Assembly (NCBI RefSeq): GCF_001426525.1
Contig: NZ_LMEW01000034.1
Span: 484,767 to 521,874 of the forward strand
Direction of reading: 5' to 3'
DNA length: 37,108 bases
Source: Massilia sp. Root133
GTDB taxonomy: Bacteria; Pseudomonadota; Gammaproteobacteria; Burkholderiales; Burkholderiaceae_D
Positions within the stretch are counted from its first letter, which is position 1. Each line of letters opens with the position of its first letter. Position numbers and translations under genes: made by a program. The notes under the pieces were generated by a model. The model was not told the origin of the DNA, did no database searches, and saw only the letters and a list, made by a program, of their open reading frames with translations. This document shows, in pieces, positions 25,224 to 31,945 of the stretch.

Positions 25224-25781
25224 TCAGCCCGCGCGCCGGTAGTGCATGGCGACCGCGCCATTGCGCAGCGGCGTCGCGGAGAGCAGTTCGAGCCGGCGCG
25301 TGGCCGGCAGTCCGCTGTCGTACAGCGTCGGACCGTGCCCGGCGATCCTGGGATGGACGAGGAAGCGGTACGCGTCGATCAGGTCCAGCCGTTCGAGCGC
25401 GGCGGCGAGCTTGCCGCTGCCGAGGAGCACGCCGTTCGGGGTCGCGTCCTTGAGCTGCTGCACGCTCGAACGCAGGTCGGCCGTGACATGGTGGCTGTTC
25501 GTCCAGGGGAAGTCGGACCGGGTCGAGGACACCACGTACTTCGGTTTGACCTCCAGCTTGTCCGCCCATGCGCGCAGCGCCGGCGGCGCGTCGACGGCGC
25601 CGCGCGCGACCGCCGGCCAGTAGGCCTCCATCATTTCGTAGGTAACGCGGCCCCACAGCATCGCCCCGGCCTCGTCCATGAGGTCGGTGAAAAAGGCATG
25701 CGTCTCGTCGTCGGCGATGCCATCCCGGTGGTCGACGCAGCCGTCGAGGGTCAGGTTGATACTGAAGGTCAAAAGTCCCAT
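25224..25781 (-). CDS. DHFR/RibD-like reductase, paralog 1
   Basis: The product has 185 residues. GGAG lies 5 bases before the ATG at 25781. It matches the stand-alone RibD C-terminal/dihydrofolate reductase-like family (YwjB, YyaP type): SINLTLDGCVDHRDG, MLWGRVTYEMMEAYWP, KYVVSSTR, NGVLLGSGKLAAALERLDLIDAYRFLVHP. The fold binds NADPH; the substrate of these small proteins is generally unknown. A second, diverged member lies 51 bp upstream on the same strand. The stop is 7 bp from the stop of the convergent TonB-domain gene. Confidence 0.85.
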   Translation of the reverse strand: MGLLTFSINLTLDGCVDHRDGIADDETHAFFTDLMDEAGAMLWGRVTYEMMEAYWPAVARGAVDAPPALRAWADKLEVKPKYVVSSTRSDFPWTNSHHVTADLRSSVQQLKDATPNGVLLGSGKLAAALERLDLIDAYRFLVHPRIAGHGPTLYDSGLPATRRLELLSATPLRNGAVAMHYRRAG

Positions 25782-25832
25782 CGTGTCTCCGTTCGCTTGG
25801 TCGCTCTAACAATACCTTTCGACGTACCGCCA

Positions 25833-26402
25833 TCAGCGACGAACGCGATAGCGGATGTGCGTGGCATCCGGTGTGTCGATCACCCGGACGATCTCCAGCT
25901 CGATCCGTGAAGGCAACACCTCGAACAGCCGACGGCCGCCACCGAAGAGCACTGGTATCTGATGGATCTGCAACTCGTCCAGCACACCGGCCTCAAGTGC
26001 CCGTTGTGCCGTGTACGCGCCGAGCACCAGCACGTTCAGGTTGCCGGCGGCGGCCTTCGCCCGAGCCATCGCGTTCCCGATGCCGTCGCGCACATACGTC
26101 ACCAACGGATAGTTTGCGACGGATGGGCCGGCCGGCCGGTGGCTGGGTACGAAGATCGGGACACCGTGATTGTCTCCGCCCCAGTGATCGATTTGCTCCA
26201 CGGTCCGCCGACCCGCCAATATCGAACCAGGCGTATTCCACTCGTCCCACAATTCTCCGACGGCTCCAGACGGCCGGGAAAAGTCCCCATACCACTCATG
26301 CAGCCGATCGAAGGCATCGCCTCCAGGATTGCCGACTTCGTCGTTCGGACCGGCAATATATCCGTCGAGCGACATTGACATGAATAGTACCGACGAAGCC
26401 AT
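25833..26402 (-). CDS. DHFR/RibD-like reductase, paralog 2
   Basis: The product has 189 residues. AGGAG lies 6 bases before the ATG at 26402. Blocks: VLFMSMSLDGYIAGPNDEVGNPGGDAFDRLHEW, ILAGRRTVEQIDHWGGDNHGVPIFVPSHR, NLNVLVLGAYTAQRALEAGVLDELQIHQIPVLFGGGRRLFE. This is the RibD C-terminal domain family, with the NADPH-binding glycine stretch FGGGRRLF. It is only distantly similar to paralog 1 downstream and so is not a recent tandem duplicate. It probably shares a transcript with paralog 1. The sequence just upstream marks the left edge of an AT-richer patch. Confidence 0.85.
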   Translation of the reverse strand: MASSVLFMSMSLDGYIAGPNDEVGNPGGDAFDRLHEWYGDFSRPSGAVGELWDEWNTPGSILAGRRTVEQIDHWGGDNHGVPIFVPSHRPAGPSVANYPLVTYVRDGIGNAMARAKAAAGNLNVLVLGAYTAQRALEAGVLDELQIHQIPVLFGGGRRLFEVLPSRIELEIVRVIDTPDATHIRYRVRR

Positions 26403-26564
26403 TTGAATCTCCTGCGCTCATTAGAAATGATGTTGTCTCTGCACGACGTACGAGGAGCAGCAGGATCGACATGATTGCTTCAGATTTTTTACGACGTGCA
26501 TGCGACGAGCGCCGGCCGTCCCCAAGCGGACACTCTGCGATATCCAGCTCAAGAACGCTTCGCG

Positions 26565-26867
26565 TCATCGCCGCCTACGCCGAAGTTCAGCTTGTAATTG
26601 CGACACGATATTGTTGTAGCGTGGTTTCTTGGGTTCGAGCTGAATGCTGCTCTGAAAATCATCATAGGTGATCCAGAATTCGCCATCAGCTACAGCGACC
26701 TCTGCTATGCATTCATCGAATGTGATAACCGCTTTCGACAGGGACGTTGCGCCCAAGCGTCGTTTCCACTTCTCGACATGAGCTGGAAACTCACCCCATG
26801 TTGACGACGGCTCAAGAACAAGTGCTAGTCCACCGCTAGCCATTTTGACGGTGTCGAACTGGTCCAT
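26565..26867 (-). CDS. Hypothetical protein, about 100 residues
   Basis: I do not recognise a family. The chosen start at 26867 begins MDQFDTVKMASGGLALVLEPSS; an earlier ATG at 26948 would add 27 residues that are encoded by a dispersed repeat (GTCCGC...GGCCGA at 26905-26920) and so look non-native. The protein has no signal peptide or membrane helix, has a balanced acidic and aromatic content (FDECIAEVAVADGEFWITYDDF), and ends in a run of arginines. Base composition is more AT-rich than the flanking genes. No strong ribosome site is visible. Confidence 0.45.
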   Translation of the reverse strand: MDQFDTVKMASGGLALVLEPSSTWGEFPAHVEKWKRRLGATSLSKAVITFDECIAEVAVADGEFWITYDDFQSSIQLEPKKPRYNNIVSQLQAELRRRRR

Positions 26868-26991
26868 AACTGTTTGCAATGCTGTTGCTTCTTGAAGTCT
26901 GACGGTCCGCTTCTGGCCGATTGCGGAAGTCCGTAAAGGGCCGGGCACGGCGAATGTTGCTTCAACTGAAATATTGGGTTTGCCAGGCGGA

Positions 26992-27186
26992 CTAGGTGGG
27001 ATTGATGCTGTTCAGTCCCAGGTAACGCCCTTCCTGGTCGACGTGCGCCGGGTCTACATCCATCTCGCTGTCCGGCACTGCAGTCAGTTTGTTGAGGATG
27101 ATGAATTCCATCGTTGCGTAGCCATGCGACAACGTCACGTCATTGCCGACTGGGTACTGCGCGAAGCGGTAGACTTTTATGGTCAT
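26992..27186 (-). CDS. Small hypothetical protein, 64 residues
   Basis: Unrecognised. The start at 27186 has GGAG with 6-base spacing, which supports translation; an ATG at 27210 has none. The product, beginning MTIKVYRFAQYPVGNDVTL, has no signal peptide or membrane helix and is acidic in its C-terminal half (AVPDSEMDVDPAHVDQEG). It sits in the AT-richer patch between two other unknown genes on the same strand. Confidence 0.45.
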   Translation of the reverse strand: MTIKVYRFAQYPVGNDVTLSHGYATMEFIILNKLTAVPDSEMDVDPAHVDQEGRYLGLNSINPT

Positions 27187-27494
27187 CGATATCTCCAGTT
27201 CGGGCTTCACTTAGATTCCGCTTCTTTCAGGTAAAGAACCACCTGAAAACAGGCAGAAATTTCGTTCTTACACAACCTGGACCAAAGTGGACTGTCGCCT
27301 CCGCTCTGTTCGCCAGCGAGATGCTCGCAGTATCGATATCGCCGCGGCGGATCGGTTCCAAATTTCAGCCAGAGGGCCAACGTTAAGCCAAAGCGCATAT
27401 GACAGATAATATCTTCATCATAGGTCTTTAAGTCAGTATTCTCTAGGCGGGATTGCGGACGTCCGCTTCTGACCGAAAGCGGACGGTCTTAACG
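27187..27494. other. Gene-free stretch in the AT-richer patch
   Basis: No convincing gene. A 63-codon frame on the minus strand (27207-27398) has no ribosome site. The region holds one good copy of a dispersed palindrome at 27461-27484. It may be the remains of a degraded gene. Confidence 0.5.
27461..27484. repeat. Dispersed palindromic repeat, best copy
   Basis: GTCCGCTT (27461-27468) and AAGCGGAC (27477-27484) form a perfect 8-bp stem around CTGACCGA. Degenerate copies with the same GTCCGCT...GGCCGA core occur at about 26905-26928, 27911-27936 and 28126-28148. All four lie between the small unknown genes of this AT-richer patch. Confidence 0.5.
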
Positions 27495-27890
27495 CTAGAG
27501 GCCTGATGGCCAAGGCTTGCTGTCTTCGCGCGGCGGTGGGGCGAGAAGTTCGACTTCCCAACCTTCGAACGGCGGACTGACCGTGTATGTCGGATCGCAG
27601 TAGCTTCGGATGTATTGCGCAGCTCGATACTCAGCGTATTTTGCGTTGGTTGGCATCCCGTCCCCGGAGAGCTCGATGACGTTCGCAAAGATCGCATAGG
27701 CCTGTTCCATCAAGCTTGGCGACGCGAGCATCTCTCGGCGGTAGTCGATTCCCTCGAGTAAAGGGTGACCGACGGTGCCATTTGCAATCCAGAAGCTGAA
27801 CGTCCGTAGTGCTCCAGCGAAGTCCGGACTCAATTTTCTTGGATAACTAGAAGACCCATCCGGCTGCTTCGTTTTGTCAAAGAATCCCAT
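27495..27890 (-). CDS. Hypothetical protein, 131 residues
   Basis: AGGAG lies 6 bases before the ATG at 27890, so translation is likely. Product features: SPDFAGALRTFSFWIANGTVGHPLLEGIDYRREML, YAIFANVIELSGDGMPTNAKYAEYRAAQYIRSYCD and PPFEGWEVELL. It is soluble, with no signal peptide. I have a weak memory of a small domain-of-unknown-function family with the FWIANG, AIYANVxE and AAQYIRxYCD pattern but cannot name it with confidence. No function is claimed. Two tandem LacI-like palindromes lie 48-86 bp upstream. Confidence 0.65.
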   Translation of the reverse strand: MGFFDKTKQPDGSSSYPRKLSPDFAGALRTFSFWIANGTVGHPLLEGIDYRREMLASPSLMEQAYAIFANVIELSGDGMPTNAKYAEYRAAQYIRSYCDPTYTVSPPFEGWEVELLAPPPREDSKPWPSGL

Positions 27891-27937
27891 CCAGTACTCC
27901 TATGACTGCGACGTCTGCTTCTGTCGAAAGCGATCGT

Positions 27938-27976
27938 TGTAAGCGCTTTCAAAGTCAGTCGTTGCAAGCACTTTCA
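27938..27976. promoter_or_regulatory. Two tandem LacI-like palindromes
   Basis: TGTAAGCGCTTTCA (27938-27951) has central GC and near-perfect symmetry. TGCAAGCACTTTCA (27963-27976) is a weaker copy 25 bp further on. Both resemble the AAGCGCTT class of LacI-family operators for sugar genes. They lie upstream of the unknown gene ending at 27495 and 240-278 bp downstream of the GH43 stop. They differ from the ATCGAT class seen at three glycosidase promoters here. Confidence 0.4.
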
Positions 27977-27982
27977 ACGTTA

Positions 27983-28084
27983 TTACGGTAGCTTTGAGAA
28001 AGACCATCCATCTGGTAAGCGGTTGGCCAAGGCCTTCAATTCATCCAGATGCTTGTCGGGCATGTTGTTGAACACGCAGACCAT
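27983..28084 (-). pseudogene. Possible coding remnant, 33 codons
   Basis: The frame from ATG 28084 gives MVCVFNNMPDKHLDELKALANRL and ends PDGWSFSKLP. The middle has a helix-like charged pattern, but there is no ribosome site, and the frame upstream is closed by a stop close by. It may be the tail of a lost gene or a chance frame. Confidence 0.2.
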
Positions 28085-28215
28085 GCACAATATGATAGCG
28101 ATCTTTCGACGCAACTTAGTCTAAGGTCCGCTCCTGGCCGAACCCGACCGTTCGTAACGGCTCAGCGCACGGCCCGTATTGCTCTCCCGGCAAGTCCGGT
28201 TTTTGGTCGACGTAT

Positions 28216-29331
28216 TTAGTCCCCCGGCCCGTCGCAGGGCAGCTTGTCCATGTCCGCCAGCGTCCACTGGTCGCGCCACCGCACGACCGGCTTGCCGCCC
28301 TCCCACTCGATGGGCAGCCACACGTAGCGCCCGTCGATCGCATCCTCCTTGCGCCAGACGTCCAGCATCAGGATATGCCGCGTGCAGCCGTTGCGCCGGA
28401 GCGTCAGCGCATAGGTCGACTGGCCGCCGAACGTTATCTTCTGCTGGTCCGGCGTGCCGCGCACGGGGTTGCCGAGCGCCCGCCACGGGCCCGATATAGC
28501 GTCCGCCACGTACGACTTTGCCGCGTTCGGCGCCCAGCCCGTCAGGCCCGACGTCACGAGGTAGTATTTGCCGCCGTGCTTGAAGACGGCCGGCGCCTCG
28601 TCGTCGCCGTTCTGCTTCACGCGCGCATACTGCCCCGCCGAACGCAGGTAGTCGTCCGTCAGGCGCGATACGTGCATCGTGTGATTTTCCTCCGACGCGT
28701 AGAACTGCCAGGCCTTGCCGTCGTCGTCCACGAACAGGGTCATGTCGCGCGCCATCTGCCCGCCCGCGTGGTCGCGCGCGAGGAAGGAGATGGCGGGATC
28801 CTTGTCCTCGGGCTTGACATCGACCGGCCACGCGCCCGCGTCCGGCCGGAACGAGCCCTGGTAAACGTACGGCCCCGTCACCTTGTCGGCGACGGCCACG
28901 CCCGAGCGCGCCGCGTCGTAGCGCTTGCCCTTCAGCTCCAGGTGGAACCACATCACGAACTTCCCTGTCTGCGGATTGCGGATCACCTTCGGCCGCTCGA
29001 TGATCGCGCCCTTGACGATGTCGCTGGCCGGGTCGTTGCTGACCGCGAGCGCGATGCCCTCGTCCTTCCAGTCGGTCAGGTTGCGCGAGCTGTACACGTG
29101 CACGCCGACCTGGGCGACGTTGCCCGCCGTGCCGGACACCTTGTGCTCGCCGAACCAGTAATACACGCCGTCGTGTTCCAGGATCCCGCCGCCGTGCGCG
29201 TTGATGTGCACGCCCTTGTCATCCGGCCAAAGCGCGCCGGGGCGGAACACGCCGTCCGCCTGTGCCGCCGTCGCCGTCGCCGCGCCCAGCAGCGCTGCCG
29301 CCGCCAGGAAGAGCTTCATCTTGTGCTTCAT
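28216..29331 (-). CDS. Secreted GH43 glycoside hydrolase (exo-beta-1,3-galactanase-like)
   Basis: The product has 371 residues. GGAG lies 8 bases before the ATG at 29331. Signal peptide about 1-23 (ATAA). The rest is one five-bladed propeller. The block HINAHGGGILEHDGVYYWFGEHK is the N-terminal signature of the GH43 branch with exo-beta-1,3-galactanases. Further conserved parts are IERPKVIRNPQTGKFVMWFH, ARDMTLFVDDDGKAWQFYASEEN and the C-terminal GRYVWLPIEWEGGKPVVRW. This branch acts on the galactan backbone of arabinogalactan proteins; other GH43 specificities are possible. The CBM13 or dockerin seen in some relatives is absent. A LacI-type operator (29360-29373) lies in the divergent promoter region. 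Confidence 0.88.
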   Translation of the reverse strand: MKHKMKLFLAAAALLGAATATAAQADGVFRPGALWPDDKGVHINAHGGGILEHDGVYYWFGEHKVSGTAGNVAQVGVHVYSSRNLTDWKDEGIALAVSNDPASDIVKGAIIERPKVIRNPQTGKFVMWFHLELKGKRYDAARSGVAVADKVTGPYVYQGSFRPDAGAWPVDVKPEDKDPAISFLARDHAGGQMARDMTLFVDDDGKAWQFYASEENHTMHVSRLTDDYLRSAGQYARVKQNGDDEAPAVFKHGGKYYLVTSGLTGWAPNAAKSYVADAISGPWRALGNPVRGTPDQQKITFGGQSTYALTLRRNGCTRHILMLDVWRKEDAIDGRYVWLPIEWEGGKPVVRWRDQWTLADMDKLPCDGPGD

Positions 29332-29359
29332 ACGTTCGTCTCCATGAGTGGTTGTGCAA

Positions 29360-29373
29360 TGTTATCGATATCC
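29360..29373. promoter_or_regulatory. LacI-type operator, site B (GH43)
   Basis: TGTTATCGATATCC matches TGTTATCGATAACA at 11 of 14 positions; the left half is perfect. It lies 29 bp upstream of the GH43 start, between GH43 and the divergent small secreted protein gene at 29433. See also 4604-4617 and 30033-30046. Confidence 0.5.
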
Positions 29374-29432
29374 CCACCTTTTGTCTCGGACTTTTTATTA
29401 CACTGGCCGCCGCGACCGATGAAAGGAAGACA

Positions 29433-29996
29433 ATGAGACCGGTGCTTGCCCTGCTTGCGGTATTCAGCGCGACGTCCTGCTTCGCCCAGCCGGCACCGGC
29501 GCAAGAGCAGCTGGCGTTCTGGATGGACGCCGGCGACCACGGTATCGTACAGTGCACGCTCGCGACGATGCCGGTTGGGGGCGACATCCGGCAATTCCTG
29601 CGCCTGACCCTTGGCGTGGGCGTCGACCCCAGAAAGCTCGAACTGGTCGGCAAGGTCAGGCTGCGCGAGGACGACCCGCCGGCCCGCCCCCACCTGCTGG
29701 AAATCGGCGCGGGCGCGCAGACGGCACTCAGCGTCGCGCTACACCCGGACAAGGCTGACCGTGCGTCCGCGCAGATCCCCGCCCCGGCCATGATGGACGT
29801 GTTGCGGACGTTCCTGCGCCAGCGCACGCTGTGGATGCGCATCGACGGCGCCGCCGCGCGGACGGTCGCCGTCGCCGGCAAGGAGGCGGACCTGGCGTCC
29901 TGCGTCGCCACCCTCGAGCGCGACCTCGCCGACGAACGCGCCGCCCGCGCCCGCGGCGATGTCAGCGACGCCTTCCCCAGCCTGCAGAGCGATTAA
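29433..29996 (+). CDS. Secreted protein of unknown function
   Basis: The product has 187 residues. AAAGGAAG lies before the ATG at 29433, and the frame upstream of it has no ribosome site. A signal peptide covers about residues 1-18 (ending CFA). The mature protein looks like a compact beta domain (EQLAFWMDAGDHGIVQCTLATMPVG, KLELVGKVRLREDD) followed by a helical, charged C-terminus (about 140-187: LASCVATLERDLADERAARARGD). I do not recognise the family. It lies between GH43 and GH97 genes, and an operator of the glycosidase class sits in its upstream region and another just after it. Its role may be linked to glycan use. Confidence 0.7.
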   Translation: MRPVLALLAVFSATSCFAQPAPAQEQLAFWMDAGDHGIVQCTLATMPVGGDIRQFLRLTLGVGVDPRKLELVGKVRLREDDPPARPHLLEIGAGAQTALSVALHPDKADRASAQIPAPAMMDVLRTFLRQRTLWMRIDGAAARTVAVAGKEADLASCVATLERDLADERAARARGDVSDAFPSLQSD

Positions 29997-30032
29997 GCAC
30001 CGATTGCATCCGGCAGCGGATATCTGCTACCA

Positions 30033-30046
30033 TGTGATCGATAACA
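30033..30046. promoter_or_regulatory. LacI-type operator, site C (GH97)
   Basis: TGTGATCGATAACA matches TGTTATCGATAACA at 13 of 14 positions. It ends 15 bp before the GH97 start, in a position where a bound repressor would block transcription. It is the best of the three copies. Confidence 0.6.
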
Positions 30047-30061
30047 AATATGGGAGACCTC

Positions 30062-31945
30062 ATGCGCCAATTTTTCGCCGCCGTGTGGCTGTGCGCCGCG
30101 ACCGTGCACGCCGCCGCCGCGGACATGATCGAACGCGTCGCTTCGCCGGACGGCCACATCGTGCTCGAACTGGCACAGAAGCTGGACGCGGCCGGCAAGC
30201 GCGCGCTGTCCTACAACGTGCGCTACGACGGCGAGACCGTCATCCGCGACTCGCTGCTGGAACTGCGCCTCGACAACCACCTGTCCGAGAACGCGATGGC
30301 CCTGCCCGTCGACCATCACGCGCGCTGGTTCGAGAACCTGCGCGTGACGGGCGTGCACCGCGCGCGCCACGACAGCACGTGGACGCCCGTCACCGGCGAG
30401 CGCACGCACGTCCGCGACCATTACGAAGCCCTCACCGTCGACCTGGTCAAGGACGACAATCCGACCTATAAACTGTCCGTCGAAGTGCGTGCTTACGACG
30501 CGGGCGTGGCGCTGCGCTTCGCGTTCCCCGAGAACGAAAAAGGCACGTACTACCGCATCATCGGCGAGGACACGGAATTCGCGCTGCCCGCCGGCACGCG
30601 GGCGTGGTTCCACGGCTGGGCCCAGGGCCCGTACCAGCTGATGCCGCTGCGCGACTGGCCGGACCAGGCCGAGCGCCCGCTCACGCTGCAGCTGCCGAAC
30701 GGCCTGTCCGTCGCCCTGCTCGAAGGCCAGATGGTCGATTACGCGCGCACCAAGTTCAAGCTGAGCCCCGACAAGCCGGACACCATCGTGACGGCCATGC
30801 ACGACCCGGCCGACCTGGTCTCGCCGTTCGCCACGCCCTGGCGCGGCATCATGATCGCGCGCCGTCCCGGCCAGCTGATCGAGAACAACGACTTCATCCT
30901 GAACCTCAACGCCCCGTCGCGCATCGCCGACACGTCGTGGATCAAGCCGGGCAAGATCATGCGCGTGATGTCGCTGACGACGAAGGACGCAAAGGCCAAC
31001 ATCGACTTCGCCGCGCGCCACAAGCTGCAATACGTCCTGTTCGACTTCAAGTGGTACGGCAACGCGTTCTCGTTCGACGCGGACGCGACGAAGGTGGCGA
31101 TTCCCGATTTCGACCTCCCGGGCATCATCGCCTACGCGAAGGCCAAGGGCATCGGCGTGTGGCTGTACGTGAACCAGCAGGGCCTGATGGCGCAGGGCGA
31201 CACGCTGTTCCAGACCTACCGCGACTGGGGCGTCGCGGGCGTCAAGTTCGGCTTCGTGCAGGTCGGTTCGCATCGCTGGACGACGTGGCTCGAGAAGACG
31301 ATCCAGCAGGCGGCCGCCGCCAACATCATGGTCAACATCCACGACGACTGGCGCCCCACCGGCGAGCAGCGCACCTGGCCCAACCTCCTGACGGCGGAAG
31401 GCATCCGCGGCAACGAGGAAATGCCGGACGCCACGCACAACACCGTGCTGCCGTTCGTGCGCTACCTCGCCGGCGCGGCCGACTACACGATCTGCTACTA
31501 CGACCCGCGCATCCGCACGACGCACGCGCACCAGCTGGCGCTGGCCGTCGTCTATTACAGCCCGCTGCAGACGCTGTACTGGTACGACACGCCGGACCGC
31601 TCGCACGACGAGCCGGAGCTGGCGTTCTGGGACCGCATCCCGACCACGTGGGACGAGACGCGCGTGCTGGACGGCGCGCCGGGCCGCGACGTGACGATCG
31701 CGCGGCGCAAGGGCGACGAGTGGTTCGTCGGCAGCATCACGAACAACGACGCGCGCCGCATCCCGCTGCGCTTCGACTTCCTCCCGAAAGGCAAGCGCTA
31801 CGAAGCGACGATCTACGCGGACGACCCGGCCGCGCCGACGCGCACGAAAGTCGGCATCCACACGCGCACGGTGGACGCGGCCACCGTGCTGCAGCTCGAC
31901 CTGCCCGCTTCCGGCGGCCAGGCGCTGTGGCTGCGCCCTCTCTAG
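30062..31945 (+). CDS. Secreted GH97 glycoside hydrolase (alpha-glucosidase/alpha-galactosidase family)
   Basis: The product has 627 residues. GGGAGA precedes the ATG at 30062 by 4 bases; ATG 30050 is less likely. Signal peptide about 1-20. Parts: N-terminal beta-sandwich (about 22-270, ASPDGHIVLEL, AYDAGVALRFAFPE), TIM barrel (about 275-530, KLQYVLFDFKWYG, GVWLYVNQQGL, MVNIHDDWRPTGEQRTWPNLLTAEGIRGNEEMP) and a C-terminal beta domain. In the retaining GH97 subgroup the nucleophile is an Asp in a VKxDF-type strand end; here it reads VKFGF, with Gly. The conserved Glu residues in LTAEGIRGNEE remain. From memory this points to the inverting, alpha-glucosidase-like branch. The stop overlaps that of the convergent acetolactate synthase gene (CTAG). 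Confidence 0.88.
   Translation: MRQFFAAVWLCAATVHAAAADMIERVASPDGHIVLELAQKLDAAGKRALSYNVRYDGETVIRDSLLELRLDNHLSENAMALPVDHHARWFENLRVTGVHRARHDSTWTPVTGERTHVRDHYEALTVDLVKDDNPTYKLSVEVRAYDAGVALRFAFPENEKGTYYRIIGEDTEFALPAGTRAWFHGWAQGPYQLMPLRDWPDQAERPLTLQLPNGLSVALLEGQMVDYARTKFKLSPDKPDTIVTAMHDPADLVSPFATPWRGIMIARRPGQLIENNDFILNLNAPSRIADTSWIKPGKIMRVMSLTTKDAKANIDFAARHKLQYVLFDFKWYGNAFSFDADATKVAIPDFDLPGIIAYAKAKGIGVWLYVNQQGLMAQGDTLFQTYRDWGVAGVKFGFVQVGSHRWTTWLEKTIQQAAAANIMVNIHDDWRPTGEQRTWPNLLTAEGIRGNEEMPDATHNTVLPFVRYLAGAADYTICYYDPRIRTTHAHQLALAVVYYSPLQTLYWYDTPDRSHDEPELAFWDRIPTTWDETRVLDGAPGRDVTIARRKGDEWFVGSITNNDARRIPLRFDFLPKGKRYEATIYADDPAAPTRTKVGIHTRTVDAATVLQLDLPASGGQALWLRPL

Larger units (their letters stand above)
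27891..28215. other. Gene-free stretch with repeat copies and palindromes
   Basis: This 325-bp gap contains two degenerate copies of the GTCCGCTT repeat (about 27911-27936 and 28126-28148), two LacI-like palindromes (27938-27976) and a possible 33-codon remnant (27983-28084). No gene with a ribosome site was found. Confidence 0.5.

Noticed and set aside
26296..26568. A 90-codon frame on the minus strand starting upstream of the second RibD-like gene
   Set aside because: It overlaps the start of that gene in another frame and has no ribosome site; the RibD-like start with AGGAG is clear.
27207..27398. A 63-codon frame on the minus strand in the AT-richer patch
   Set aside because: There is no ribosome site and no recognisable pattern; it may be a remnant, but it is not supported as a gene.
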